From contig JBMZCV010000023.1 of the NCBI GenBank assembly GCA_049613665.1, forward strand, positions 1 through 39,342: a DNA stretch of 39,342 nt, given 5' to 3'. The position numbers and the translations under genes are program-made. The DNA comes from JBMZCV01 sp049613665. Its GTDB lineage: Bacteria > Bacteroidota > Bacteroidia > Chitinophagales > UBA2359. Position 1 is the stretch's first letter. The number at the start of each line of letters is the position of its first letter. The notes below the pieces were generated by a model that saw only the letters and a program-made list of their open reading frames with translations, searched no databases and was not told where the DNA came from. Below are positions 15,549 through 25,328 of this stretch, piece after piece.

Positions 15549-17045
15549 TTACGAACATTTATGCTGCACTTTCAAAGCATTTATTTTTTCGAGCAGCCAT
15601 TGTTTGTCGCTGATATAAGCTGCTTTTTCCATACTTTCCACCAACTTATGTAAATCCAAACACATGTTTTTCTTTCTTACCTTATCTCTAAGCTTACACA
15701 ATTTTAACAAGTAGTTATTGAAGTTTTTATAAGCGTTTTTTCTATTTTTTGACAAATTTAGCTTGTTATTTGTCAGTTGTTTCCTAAATGTATCTGACAA
15801 AAACACCAAAAGTTCGCTATTTTCTGTTTCATAATAGGTTTTGAGCAATAACACACGACAATCTATCTGATAAAAATAATTGATATATTCAATGTCACGC
15901 AAAGCTTCTATTACTTTTTCATAAGCATGTTCTTGGAAATGAAGCAAAGCCATATTAAACTTATAACAATCTTTTTGCAGACTTGGTAACACTTCTTTTC
16001 TATTTGTTACTACAAATTTTTTTGTCCATGCTAGTTCTTTTAATTTAATACCTATCGTAACAATGTTTTTAATATAATTGATAGTTATGTATTTTTGATT
16101 GCTATTTTCTGCTTGTTCATACAACAATTTTTCGCTGATTAGATACTTATACAAGTCAAACATTTCACGATAATAATCGATATTTCCATTTATTATTTTT
16201 CCATTACAATAGTTGAGTGCTAAGGTATAAATAAAAAGTGCTTCATCTTTTGGCAGATAACTTGTCGGCAATATTTGAGCATCTTTTTTGGCTAACAAAA
16301 ATTTCAATTGCTGAAAATGTGAAACATCAGCAGGGTATTTTAGCATTAAAAAAGCAGTATGATAAAGCTTTATACTTGGAATATCATGGAGTTTTCGGCT
16401 TTCTACCTCATTTGTTATGTTTTCGATTAAAGCTGTTGAAGTATTTAATTGGCGAAATTGCGAACTGTTTAACATTGCACAACAATGCTTTAAGTTGGTA
16501 AAAGTAACATAAGTTTCAAAAGCACTTGCTATATCTTGCAAATCCACATTGATTTTTTCTTTTGGGTAATCTATCGTAAAATTGTATAAACATTCTAAAG
16601 TCAAATATTTATTGTAAAAATAAGTAGCATTTTGCAATTTATGTTTCGCATCTTCTTTTTTCCATCTCTTAAAGTTAACTATCCATATTTTGGGCAAATC
16701 TTTTTCTTGCAATGTATTAAAAATAGCAGGCCAATATGATACATTACCTTTTTTTTCTTGCACATATTTCAAATGCCAAAAATCATAAATAGTATTTAAA
16801 AATTGTGTCATTAAATTGCCTAAATTCGAAGCACCTTTTTCACCCTTTGAAAACAATTTACGCATTAAGATTGATTTCTCTAAACTGAGAGCATCCAAGT
16901 TAAATTTTTCTGCTTTGAGTAAATTAAAAAAAATAATAAGCTTTTCATTTTTGTTTAAAATAGGCGATAACAAATACTCTTCTAGTTGTTGCCATTCTTT
17001 TATTGAAAAAGTTTTTAGACATAAAAATAAGCGACTCTGCTGCAT
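15549..17045 (-). CDS. Unknown helical-repeat protein
   Basis: A 498-residue cytosolic protein with no signal peptide or membrane segment. It is almost wholly predicted helical, rich in Lys, Leu, Tyr and Asn, with spaced aromatic and Leu positions like TPR-type solenoids, but I see no clean TPR consensus. The N-terminus, LFLCLKTFSIKEWQQLEEYL then SPILNKNEKL, follows a pattern (leucine-rich helix, SP..N) that I believe recurs in uncharacterised Saprospiria and Chitinophagia proteins; this is recollection, not a search. It faces ahcY tail to tail, so the two are not one operon, and the context gives no function. Confidence 0.6.
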   Translation of the reverse strand: MQQSRLFLCLKTFSIKEWQQLEEYLLSPILNKNEKLIIFFNLLKAEKFNLDALSLEKSILMRKLFSKGEKGASNLGNLMTQFLNTIYDFWHLKYVQEKKGNVSYWPAIFNTLQEKDLPKIWIVNFKRWKKEDAKHKLQNATYFYNKYLTLECLYNFTIDYPKEKINVDLQDIASAFETYVTFTNLKHCCAMLNSSQFRQLNTSTALIENITNEVESRKLHDIPSIKLYHTAFLMLKYPADVSHFQQLKFLLAKKDAQILPTSYLPKDEALFIYTLALNYCNGKIINGNIDYYREMFDLYKYLISEKLLYEQAENSNQKYITINYIKNIVTIGIKLKELAWTKKFVVTNRKEVLPSLQKDCYKFNMALLHFQEHAYEKVIEALRDIEYINYFYQIDCRVLLLKTYYETENSELLVFLSDTFRKQLTNNKLNLSKNRKNAYKNFNNYLLKLCKLRDKVRKKNMCLDLHKLVESMEKAAYISDKQWLLEKINALKVQHKCS

Positions 17046-17206
17046 AACGATTGAATAATTTTGTTTTTTAGTAAGAGAATGAAAAGTAACTTCTTGATAA
17101 TTAGAGAATTATGTATATCATTTTGTTTTTAAACAAATAAAAGCAATTTAAAAACCGTCTTTTTTTTTCCATGATTTTTATATTTAAATATTGTAGTTTT
17201 ATAACA

Positions 17207-17312
17207 TTAAGTAGTCGGACAGATTTATTCAACAAATTGTGAAAACTAACACACTAAATATCAATACGTTAGCTCAAATCGGCCGTTTATTAAATAGTGC
17301 TTGGCACTTAAA
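17207..17312 (+). repeat. Family A element, subtype 2, copy 1
   Basis: Starts TTAAGTAGTCGGACAGA and ends GTTTATTAAATAGTG plus CTTGGCACTTAA. It pairs with 25158-25267, which starts TTAAGTAGTCGTTCAGA and ends TTTATTAAACAGTATTTGG. It shares the core TATCAAT.CGTTAGC and the tail with the main family A, but has a different left third. Confidence 0.7.
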
Positions 17313-17379
17313 AAACGAAACACAAATATGTTATAATTTCATAGAGTAGATTTGCAATAAAAACACTTGACATTAATGA

Positions 17380-17467
17380 TTAAATGTTAATCACTAATTA
17401 ATATAGCCCATTTGGACTGCCAATACATTGAAAATCAAGGTGATAGCTTCCACAAATAAGCAATTTA
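17380..17467 (-). repeat. Family A palindromic element, copy 5 (inverted)
   Basis: Its reverse complement follows the 29614 copy end to end: TAAATTGCT.ATTT.TGGAAGCTA, CCTTGATTTTCAATGT, ATGGGCTATATTAATTAGTG, then a diverged tail ATTAACATTTAA. Length 88 against 89. Confidence 0.8.
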
Positions 17468-17517
17468 TTTTTCTTATTTGACTAAGAAAATGCCATCGTA
17501 AAAACAAATTAAAAAAT

Positions 17518-20500
17518 ATGAAAAATAAATGCTACATCTCATGGATATTTTTAGGTTTGATGCTTTTTGTCTTTGCGTTAGAACAAGAGACTCTTGCAAA
17601 AACTGTAACACAAAGACACAAAATAATAAAAAAAGGGCAAGTTTGGCATATTTTTGAGCAAGAAAATGAAGTGATTGACTTAGAAACTTTTTTGACTTCT
17701 CCTCCAAAAAAAACATTGAAGTTAGAAACAAATGATAATTTAAAATTTTTAAAGAAACAAAAAGATAATTTAGGTTGTGAACACGCTGTTTTCCAACAAT
17801 ATTATAAAGATGTTGTAGTGGAGGCAGCTATTTTGAAAGTGCATGAGTGCCAAAAACAAGCTTTGAAAGCAAATGGCAATCTTGCAATAAATTTGGAACT
17901 AAACACAGCAGCAAATGTCAGTGAAACAGAGGCTCTAAACTTTGCTTTGCGAAATATTGATGCCGAAAAATACGCTTGGCAAAATGAAGCTTTTGAAAAA
18001 CAGGTGCGAGAAACCAAAAAAGATAATGAAGCTACTTTTTATCCAAAGGGAAACCTTGTTGTGCTTTCTGACCAATTATTTCCAATGTTAGGCACATCTC
18101 ATTTGGCTTACAAATTTGAAATTTATGCCGAAAAACCTCTAAAATATAAATCTGTTTATATAGATGCTCATACAGGCGACTTTTTGCTTGATTTTGACTT
18201 GCTACACAATTACGAAATTGAGTTGAGTGGTGCGGCTCAATACTCTTGTGAGGAAGCGGTATTTTTCACAGCAGATTATGACGAATATAATGAAGCATAT
18301 TGCTTGAAAAATGATAATACAATTATTTATGATGCACAAAATGCTGATAATTCGAGCGATATGTATATATGCAATGACAATGTATTGTTTGAAGATTCAG
18401 CAGCCGTTGCAATACTTTGGGCAAGCGAACAAAGTTTAGCTTATTTTAAGACTGAACATAATCATGAAAATATTGGCGAAACAGGGCAAGCTCTAACACA
18501 TTGGCTACATTATGAGGAAGGATTTAACAATGCTTTTTGGAATGGCAATTGGTTTGTGTATGGCGATGGTGATGGCATTAATTATGATGCTTTTGTCTCT
18601 TTGGATATCGTAGCACATGAAATGACGCACGCCTTGATTGACCATACAGCCAACTTGATTTATGCTTACGAAGCGGGAGCTTTAAACGAATCTTTTAGCG
18701 ATATTTTTGCTATTCTCATTCAACATTTTGCAGAACCCACTTGTGCCGATTGGATTATTGGCGAAGATATTGTGAAACAAGCAGGAAAAAATGGTTTGCG
18801 AAATTTGGCCAATCCCAAAGATGAAACCATGATAAATAGACAGCCTAACACTTACAAAGGTGAATTTTGGCATTATGAGGCTACCGATAATGGTGGTGTG
18901 CATACAAATAGCGGCGTTTTGAGCTTTTGGTTTTACCTGTTGGTAGAAGGTGGAAGTGGTATCAATGACTTGCAAAATGCTTATGTGGTCGATAGCGTTG
19001 GTTGGGAAACTGCTGCTGCTATTGTTTATCAAACCTTAACAAGCTATTTAACACCCACTTCGCAATATCTCGATGCTAGAAATGCGACTATCGAAGCAAC
19101 TATTGATTTGTTTGGTGAAGCTTCGGAAGAATTGACAGCAGTTTTAGATGCTTGGAAAGCTGTTGGTTTAGCGGCTGATATGACGAGCGATAAAAGTTTG
19201 ACTTTTACAAACTTTAATAACAATATTTCTTTGGCAGCTAATAGTTTTGTTGATATTACTTGGCAAACTACGGGTTTTATCAATAACGTAACATTAGAGT
19301 TATCTACTGACAATGGCAATATATGGTATAGCATCGCTCAAAATGTTAGCAATACTGGTCTTTTTGCATGGCAAGTTCCAAATGTAGCAACTGATTTGGC
19401 AAGATTGCGAATTTCTGATAATACTGATATTAACATCTTTGACCTAAGTGATGCTAGTTTTCAAATCGAAACATGCCCTGTTATTAGCTCTTTTTTGCCC
19501 AACAACAACATAATATGTCAGGGTGAAATGGTCAGTTTTACTAATGTTTCTGCTAATGCTCACACTTTTCGGTGGTTGCTCAATAATATAGAAATTAGTC
19601 AAAGCCAAGATTTTACTTATACTTTTCCAGAAAGCGGCAGCTATGAAATCAAGCTAAAAGCAAAAGATACGATACGCAATTGTGTCAATAGCTATACTGA
19701 GCTTATTGAAATAGAGGCCAACATAGAAAGCCAATTTACTTATACCATTGATGGTTTGGAATTGGATGCTTTTATAAGTAGCGATACCCTAAATGCCATT
19801 AGTTACGATTGGCAATTTGAAAACTCCTTTTTTGAAAATGTCCCCACATTTACATATGTTTTTGATAATGCTGGTATTTATGACCTTTGCTTAAATGTGC
19901 AAAGTAGTTGTAATGCCAGCACCATTTGCCAAAATATTACTGTTTTGACTCCTGCTATTTGCGAAGGCGATGAAACTTGGCGGTATTATATCAGTGGAAA
20001 ACAAATCAATGACATGGCTGAGGCTAATGAGGATTTCTGGATAGCTAGTGATGGTGGCTTGAGTGTTTTACACAAAATTGACTGGTCTGTGAATACCTAT
20101 ACAAGCTTTAGTTCTGGCTTAACAGACAATCAAGTAAATACAGTAGCAGTTGCTCCTAATAATGCTAAATGGGTTGGTACACAAAATGGCGGCTTATTAG
20201 AATTTAAAAATGGTTCTTGGGATTCGTACACAACAGAAAATTCGAGCTTGCCTAGCCAAACTGTCTATGATATAAAAATTGATGCCGATGGTGCAAAATG
20301 GGTAGCCACATCCAACGGTTTGCTGCGAATAAATGGTGGAATATGGCGAGTTTTCAATAATTCTAACAGTTTTTTGCCATCCAATAGTATCAGATGTTTA
20401 GAGATAAAAGCAAATGGCGATATGTGGATTGGTACAGATAATGGTTTATGTTTTTATGATAAAGAAAGCAAAAGTCATATAATTTATACAAATGAAGATA

Positions 20501-23241
20501 GTGATTTGCAGAGCAATGATATTCAAACTTTAGCTATTGATAATCAAAATATCGTTTGGATAGCATATAAAGAAGGTGGCCTAGATAGTATAGAAGAAGA
20601 TATTGTTACAAACCATAATGATAATTTACCAAATGAAAATGTACAAGACATTATTGTTGATGCCGAAAATGTGAAATGGATAGCAACAAAAAATGGCTTA
20701 GTACAGTTTGACAATGAAAGCTGGACAGTTTTTGATAGCGAAAATTCAGATTTCAACGACAATACTATAAATGCTTTAATGTTGGCCAACAATGGTTCAA
20801 AGTGGATAGGTACTGCAAATGGTGCGTATAGATATATGGAGGAAACATGGCAATATTTTGAGCCGACAACAGCCGTTTTGCCACACAACGAAACTACCGA
20901 TATTGCGATTGACAACAATCAAAATATTTGGGTCACAACAGTAGCTGGATTAGTAAAGTATAATCAGGATGAGTGGCGTATTTATAATCAAGAAACTGAA
21001 TCAAATACAGCAAGTCGGCAGCACTTTACAAGCATAGCTATTGACGAAAATAATGTGAAATGGATAGGTAGTTTTGATGAAGGATTGTTTCGTTTGGAAA
21101 ATGAAGTAATGGAAAACTTCTCGGTAGAAAATAGTGATTTAACAAATAATAAAATTTATCAAGTTGAGGCAGAAGGTACTGATATTTGGCTAACGCAAAA
21201 TGATAAACTCGTGCGTTTTGATGGCATAAGTTTTTCAAATTTTGATTTTGAAATGGCTGTTGAACCTACTGCTTTAGTCATAGATAGTGTTAATCATCAC
21301 ATTTGGATAGGTACAGAAAATAGTGGCATAATGTTATGTGAATATCTCAATAGCACTTCATGCTATACTATAAATAATGCGTTATTGGTTGATAATCAAA
21401 TAATTAGCTTACTTATACATGATTCCAAATTGCTTGCAGCTACGCAAAATGGACTTATTGTTTATGAAAATGGAATGTGGAATAATTTTGCTAATGATAA
21501 TAATTTATTCAATAATGATGTCATACATCTTTTGGCAAAAGATGCTCAAGAACGATTGATAACCATCAGCAATAATCATATTTATTTACAAAAAAATGAT
21601 AGCTGGAAAGCTTATGATATTCCGCAAAGGGTATCATTTTGCCAAAACTTATCGGCTGTTATTGATGAAAATTTAAACGTATGGTTAGCTACTAATCAAG
21701 GCGTTTCTACACAATTTCGTTCTGATGAAGCAACTGCTTTTTTCGAAACTTCAAGCATAGAAAATTGTGAAAACTATACTGTTGAATGTATCAATAAATC
21801 TGTTGGAACAAATAGTTATAAATGGTTGATAAACGGTGCGTTCATGTCTGAAGATGGCGATTTTATTCACGAATTTGAAGCAGCAGGAACTTATAAAATT
21901 AGCCTTATTGCTACGAATGATAGCGACTGCGAAGATGTGTTTAGCCAAGAAATAAAAATATATAGCAATGCAAATAATGTATATCTGCCAGAGCAAATAG
22001 CGGTTTGTATAGAAGACGAAAACCCTATTATTGAAGCCAATGCCAAAGATATGATAAGCTACGAGTGGCGAAGAAATGGCGAACTGTTAAGTACCGAATA
22101 TTTTTGTGAGGCTACACAACAAGGCAATTACGAACTTTATATAACAGATAACTGTGGCAATGACAAGAGCTTAGAAACACATATTTATATTGATAATGAC
22201 TGTGTGTGGCCTGGCGACCTCAACCATGACAAAATTGTTAATCACTACGATTTGTTAGCATTGGCGTTAAGCATTGGACAAGCTGGCCAAAAACGCCCAG
22301 ATGCGACTACCAACTGGCAAGGACAACCTTCTTTTGATTGGGGTGTAATTGCGGCTAATATGAGCGATTTGAAACATATAGATGCTAATGGTAATGGAAT
22401 TATTGATTTGGACGATATTCAAATTGTTGATTTTCATTATGGAAAAACGCATAATAATCAAAGCATCAATATACCGCCAGATTTGTCAAGTGACATTGAT
22501 TTTCGTGCTACTTTGTTTAGCCCACCTACTGCTACAAACAACAAAACGATGGAAGTGGATTTGAAAGTAATTCATAAGCAAAGCGTTCCAATACATGCTT
22601 ATGGTATTGCTTTCGATATAGAATATGCCTTGCCAGCAGGTTTAAATATGCAAAATATTGAATTGGACTTTAGCACTTCATGGCTCAATACAAGTGGTAG
22701 TAATGTGCAAACGATTTATAAGCATTTTCCAGAAATGAACAAAATAGAAGTCGTCATAACAAGAACAGACCATCAAAATACGAGCAGCTCGGGTATTATC
22801 GCAAAGTTGCGTGCTGAAGTTGATGTTGTGCCGAGTGGCACTTCTGCTTTGATGATTTTAAATATCAATAATGTTTTGTTTATAAATAATGAAGGATTGC
22901 CAATTCCGATTGCTACAAGTCAAAATACGCTAAATATTTTGCCAGAAGATGAAAATGGCAAATATGAACTGCCAACAGATTTTGAGCCTATAACAATTTA
23001 TCCAAACCCTACGAATAATGCAGTCACATTGAGTTTTTCAGATATTATGCTAGATGAAAAAACAAATATAGAAGCAAAATTATACGATATGCAAGGCAAA
23101 CAGTTTGTGCCAAGACTTATAGCACAAAGCCGAAATGAAATGCAACTGAATGTAGCTGATATACCTATTGGCGTTTATCAATTCATTTTGTCCAACGAAA
23201 AAGAGCGATTACATACTTCTAAACTCATGATTTACCGCTAG
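17518..23241 (+). CDS. Secreted M4 metalloprotease with PKD, propeller, dockerin-like and T9SS sorting domains
   Basis: A 1907-residue exported protein. A signal peptide (to about residue 27) and a thermolysin-type propeptide precede the catalytic domain: H367-E-M-T-H371 binds zinc, E391 in GALNESFSD is the third ligand, and H462 in GGVHTNSG is the expected transition-state His. Then follow a beta-sandwich region (about 550-655), two PKD-like domains (about 660-815), and a long set of Reg_prop-type propeller blades (about 822-1400, repeated forms such as KWVGTQNGGLLEF and MWIGTDNGLCFYD). A third PKD-like domain follows (about 1415-1485), then a dockerin-like pair of loops from W1564 (PGDLNHDKIVN, DANGNGIIDLDD), a cohesin-like beta domain, and a C-terminal T9SS type A domain (YPNPTNNAV at 1828-1836). 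The product should be exported by T9SS and either surface-bound or released. Active-site residues are intact. Blades of this type are best known from hybrid two-component sensors; here they are joined to a protease. Confidence 0.9.
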   Translation: MKNKCYISWIFLGLMLFVFALEQETLAKTVTQRHKIIKKGQVWHIFEQENEVIDLETFLTSPPKKTLKLETNDNLKFLKKQKDNLGCEHAVFQQYYKDVVVEAAILKVHECQKQALKANGNLAINLELNTAANVSETEALNFALRNIDAEKYAWQNEAFEKQVRETKKDNEATFYPKGNLVVLSDQLFPMLGTSHLAYKFEIYAEKPLKYKSVYIDAHTGDFLLDFDLLHNYEIELSGAAQYSCEEAVFFTADYDEYNEAYCLKNDNTIIYDAQNADNSSDMYICNDNVLFEDSAAVAILWASEQSLAYFKTEHNHENIGETGQALTHWLHYEEGFNNAFWNGNWFVYGDGDGINYDAFVSLDIVAHEMTHALIDHTANLIYAYEAGALNESFSDIFAILIQHFAEPTCADWIIGEDIVKQAGKNGLRNLANPKDETMINRQPNTYKGEFWHYEATDNGGVHTNSGVLSFWFYLLVEGGSGINDLQNAYVVDSVGWETAAAIVYQTLTSYLTPTSQYLDARNATIEATIDLFGEASEELTAVLDAWKAVGLAADMTSDKSLTFTNFNNNISLAANSFVDITWQTTGFINNVTLELSTDNGNIWYSIAQNVSNTGLFAWQVPNVATDLARLRISDNTDINIFDLSDASFQIETCPVISSFLPNNNIICQGEMVSFTNVSANAHTFRWLLNNIEISQSQDFTYTFPESGSYEIKLKAKDTIRNCVNSYTELIEIEANIESQFTYTIDGLELDAFISSDTLNAISYDWQFENSFFENVPTFTYVFDNAGIYDLCLNVQSSCNASTICQNITVLTPAICEGDETWRYYISGKQINDMAEANEDFWIASDGGLSVLHKIDWSVNTYTSFSSGLTDNQVNTVAVAPNNAKWVGTQNGGLLEFKNGSWDSYTTENSSLPSQTVYDIKIDADGAKWVATSNGLLRINGGIWRVFNNSNSFLPSNSIRCLEIKANGDMWIGTDNGLCFYDKESKSHIIYTNEDSDLQSNDIQTLAIDNQNIVWIAYKEGGLDSIEEDIVTNHNDNLPNENVQDIIVDAENVKWIATKNGLVQFDNESWTVFDSENSDFNDNTINALMLANNGSKWIGTANGAYRYMEETWQYFEPTTAVLPHNETTDIAIDNNQNIWVTTVAGLVKYNQDEWRIYNQETESNTASRQHFTSIAIDENNVKWIGSFDEGLFRLENEVMENFSVENSDLTNNKIYQVEAEGTDIWLTQNDKLVRFDGISFSNFDFEMAVEPTALVIDSVNHHIWIGTENSGIMLCEYLNSTSCYTINNALLVDNQIISLLIHDSKLLAATQNGLIVYENGMWNNFANDNNLFNNDVIHLLAKDAQERLITISNNHIYLQKNDSWKAYDIPQRVSFCQNLSAVIDENLNVWLATNQGVSTQFRSDEATAFFETSSIENCENYTVECINKSVGTNSYKWLINGAFMSEDGDFIHEFEAAGTYKISLIATNDSDCEDVFSQEIKIYSNANNVYLPEQIAVCIEDENPIIEANAKDMISYEWRRNGELLSTEYFCEATQQGNYELYITDNCGNDKSLETHIYIDNDCVWPGDLNHDKIVNHYDLLALALSIGQAGQKRPDATTNWQGQPSFDWGVIAANMSDLKHIDANGNGIIDLDDIQIVDFHYGKTHNNQSINIPPDLSSDIDFRATLFSPPTATNNKTMEVDLKVIHKQSVPIHAYGIAFDIEYALPAGLNMQNIELDFSTSWLNTSGSNVQTIYKHFPEMNKIEVVITRTDHQNTSSSGIIAKLRAEVDVVPSGTSALMILNINNVLFINNEGLPIPIATSQNTLNILPEDENGKYELPTDFEPITIYPNPTNNAVTLSFSDIMLDEKTNIEAKLYDMQGKQFVPRLIAQSRNEMQLNVADIPIGVYQFILSNEKERLHTSKLMIYR

Positions 23242-23254
23242 AGAAAACCGTTTT

Positions 23255-23299
23255 AAAATATTGCAGCTTATAATTATACTAGCTGCAATATTTTGTTTT
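23255..23299 (+). terminator. Terminator after the M4 protease
   Basis: AAAATATTGCAGCT (23255-23268) pairs exactly with AGCTGCAATATTTT (23281-23294) over a 12-base loop, followed by GTTTTT. Confidence 0.8.
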
Positions 23300-23349
23300 T
23301 CTATTTTGATAAATATATGATTTTTTCAAATTAAAAATTGAGAAAAGTT

Positions 23350-25083
23350 ATGAACAGTAAAAATTATATTATTTTATTTATTCTTTTTTTTATAAATATA
23401 AATGACATCAAGCCAGAAAACATCACATCAAGAGTCTATAACATTTTTCAAACAAACTGTACCAACTCTGGCTGTCACAATAATATAGACATAGCAGGTA
23501 ACCTCGATTTGCAAGGAAATGGAGAAAATGCTGACTTGGAAGTTTACAACAACTTGTATAAAAAAGTACCTTACAATGTTATTTCACAACTCAAAAATGA
23601 CTATCTCGTCTATCCATCAAAGCCTTATCAAAGCATTGTTTTTACTTATATTGCAAGTCAAAATAACGCAAACATTAGGTTGAACCCACTTGAAGATCCT
23701 TATTTTATACATCGCAACTTAGAAATATCAGATTTAGACCAAGAAATGATACGGCAATGGATTTTGAATGGTGCAAAACCACACGATACAGAAGTAGATG
23801 TCGAATTGGTAGAAGATTTTTATGATGGGCAAGGAATATGGAATATTGACCAACAAAACCCACCATTACCGCCAGATATACAAGATGGTTTTCAAATTCG
23901 TATTGGCCCTATTTTTATGAAACCGTCCGATATTGCGGCTGGAAATCTATCCGACAATGTTTATACTATAAAACATGATTTGCTCAACGATTCACCACTA
24001 GAAATGAAGCAGATATCAGCTATTATAGGCACTAATCATCACTTTTCTTGTTATAAATATTTGAATAATGATGTGGGAAATCAACAAGATTATGGCTTAC
24101 ATACTGATGGAGCAAGTCAAAACACAAAATTGTTATTTATTTTTCCACAAACCGACGATTATATTTTGCCACAAGGAACGGCTATGCGTTGGGAAGAAAA
24201 TAGCTCTTTTGATTTTCAAATACATATCGCCAACTATTCCGAAGATTTTATTTTAGCACAAGATGTATATATTAATGTTTATACACAACAATTGGGAACG
24301 GCTGCCCAAGAAATGAAGTTTAAAAATTGGGGGAAAACAGTGCTTAATATTCCGCCAAATACAACCTCTTTTGAAGAGGAAATTGAAATGTTTATAGAAA
24401 ACCCAACAATAGAACACATTTATATTTGGCTTTTGGGGAGTCATACGCATCTTCATGGGCTTGATTTCGATATTTGGCTACGAAATATTGATGGCTCAAA
24501 AGGTGAACATGTCTATGATGCTTCACATTACAATGGTATTCCTACTTGCGAATTTATTGGCTATAATTATGAAACACCTCCCAATAGAATTTTCAATTTT
24601 CCTTTTCTAAAACTCAACATGCAAGAAGGATTGATTAGTCGTGCAACATATTTTAATGAGACTGATGAAACAATTGTTTTTGGAACAACTGCTTCGATAG
24701 AAGAGATGTTTGGTACAGGCATTTTTTATGTGACAGATACCGCTGGCGTAAGTTTCAATGAAGGTTCAATTTGTTATGCAGATGAAATTAATAGCATTAA
24801 TGTTGTTGAAAAAGCCGAAAAGTTGAGTTTAAACATTTTTCCAAACCCTATAAAGCAAATTGCTCAACTAAATATTGCTAGTTATTTTGCAGGAAACATT
24901 ATAGGTACTTTATATGATTTTAATGGACGAGTGGTTCGTCAGGTAAAACATTTTGTTCCATCAAACAATCAGATTCGTAGTTTTATTTTCGAAAAAGAAA
25001 ACCTACAAAATGGCATTTATTTTTATGAAATTCAAGACCAAAAAGGCAATCGAAAAGTAAAACGATTGGTCATTAGCGAATGA
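23350..25083 (+). CDS. Copper type II (PHM/DBH-like) monooxygenase with haem-type motif and T9SS tail
   Basis: A 577-residue exported protein. A short signal segment (about 7-20) is followed by a cytochrome-like start with C37-TNSG-C42-H43, a CX4CH variant seen in many Bacteroidota and Planctomycetes cytochrome domains. The body matches the peptidylglycine/dopamine monooxygenase fold: HH at 230-231, GSHTHLHGLDF with H365 and H367 (copper B pair), and the Met ligand in EEM453FGTG. The end is a T9SS type A domain (FPNPIKQIAQL, then ENLQNGIYFYEI). The likely activity is copper-dependent, reductant-driven hydroxylation on the cell surface; the substrate is unknown. Start: a TTG at 23338 is in frame, but the ATG at 23350 is a simpler choice and leaves the signal peptide whole. 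It follows the protease after a terminator, so it is probably transcribed separately. Confidence 0.8.
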   Translation: MNSKNYIILFILFFININDIKPENITSRVYNIFQTNCTNSGCHNNIDIAGNLDLQGNGENADLEVYNNLYKKVPYNVISQLKNDYLVYPSKPYQSIVFTYIASQNNANIRLNPLEDPYFIHRNLEISDLDQEMIRQWILNGAKPHDTEVDVELVEDFYDGQGIWNIDQQNPPLPPDIQDGFQIRIGPIFMKPSDIAAGNLSDNVYTIKHDLLNDSPLEMKQISAIIGTNHHFSCYKYLNNDVGNQQDYGLHTDGASQNTKLLFIFPQTDDYILPQGTAMRWEENSSFDFQIHIANYSEDFILAQDVYINVYTQQLGTAAQEMKFKNWGKTVLNIPPNTTSFEEEIEMFIENPTIEHIYIWLLGSHTHLHGLDFDIWLRNIDGSKGEHVYDASHYNGIPTCEFIGYNYETPPNRIFNFPFLKLNMQEGLISRATYFNETDETIVFGTTASIEEMFGTGIFYVTDTAGVSFNEGSICYADEINSINVVEKAEKLSLNIFPNPIKQIAQLNIASYFAGNIIGTLYDFNGRVVRQVKHFVPSNNQIRSFIFEKENLQNGIYFYEIQDQKGNRKVKRLVISE

Positions 25084-25157
25084 GTTTAGAAACAAATATA
25101 GCTGCTTTGTTGTCTTTTTGCTAAATAATAACTTCAACTTTTCTTGCTAACTATTTG

Positions 25158-25267
25158 TTAAGTAGTCGTTCAGAAGTTTTTGGATATTTCAGAACAAAAT
25201 AACGCCTTGATTATCAATGCGTTAGCCACTAAACGAATGCTTTATTAAACAGTATTTGGTATTTAAA
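25158..25267 (+). repeat. Family A element, subtype 2, copy 2
   Basis: Starts TTAAGTAGTCGTTCAGA, has the core CCTTGATTATCAATGCGTTA and ends ACAGTATTTGGTATTTAAA. It aligns with 17207-17312. The tail has two G/C to A/T changes that keep the tail palindrome. Confidence 0.7.
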
Positions 25268-25310
25268 ATTTTTGCCCACTTTGAAGTATAAGTTCAAAGT
25301 GGGCAAAAAT
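25268..25310. terminator. Perfect 18-bp hairpin between convergent genes
   Basis: ATTTTTGCCCACTTTGAA (25268-25285) pairs with TTCAAAGTGGGCAAAAAT (25293-25310). It lies between the monooxygenase and peroxidase genes, so a terminator role is likely, though the U tract is inside the stem and short on either strand. Confidence 0.65.
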
Positions 25311-25328
25311 AATACACGCTTATTTTTT

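Larger units (their letters stand above)
17046..17517. other. Gap between the helical protein and the M4 protease
   Basis: A 470-base gap between divergent genes. It holds two palindromic elements in opposite orientation (17207-17312 and 17380-17467). No clear TAnnTTTG promoter and no coding frame were seen. Confidence 0.6.
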
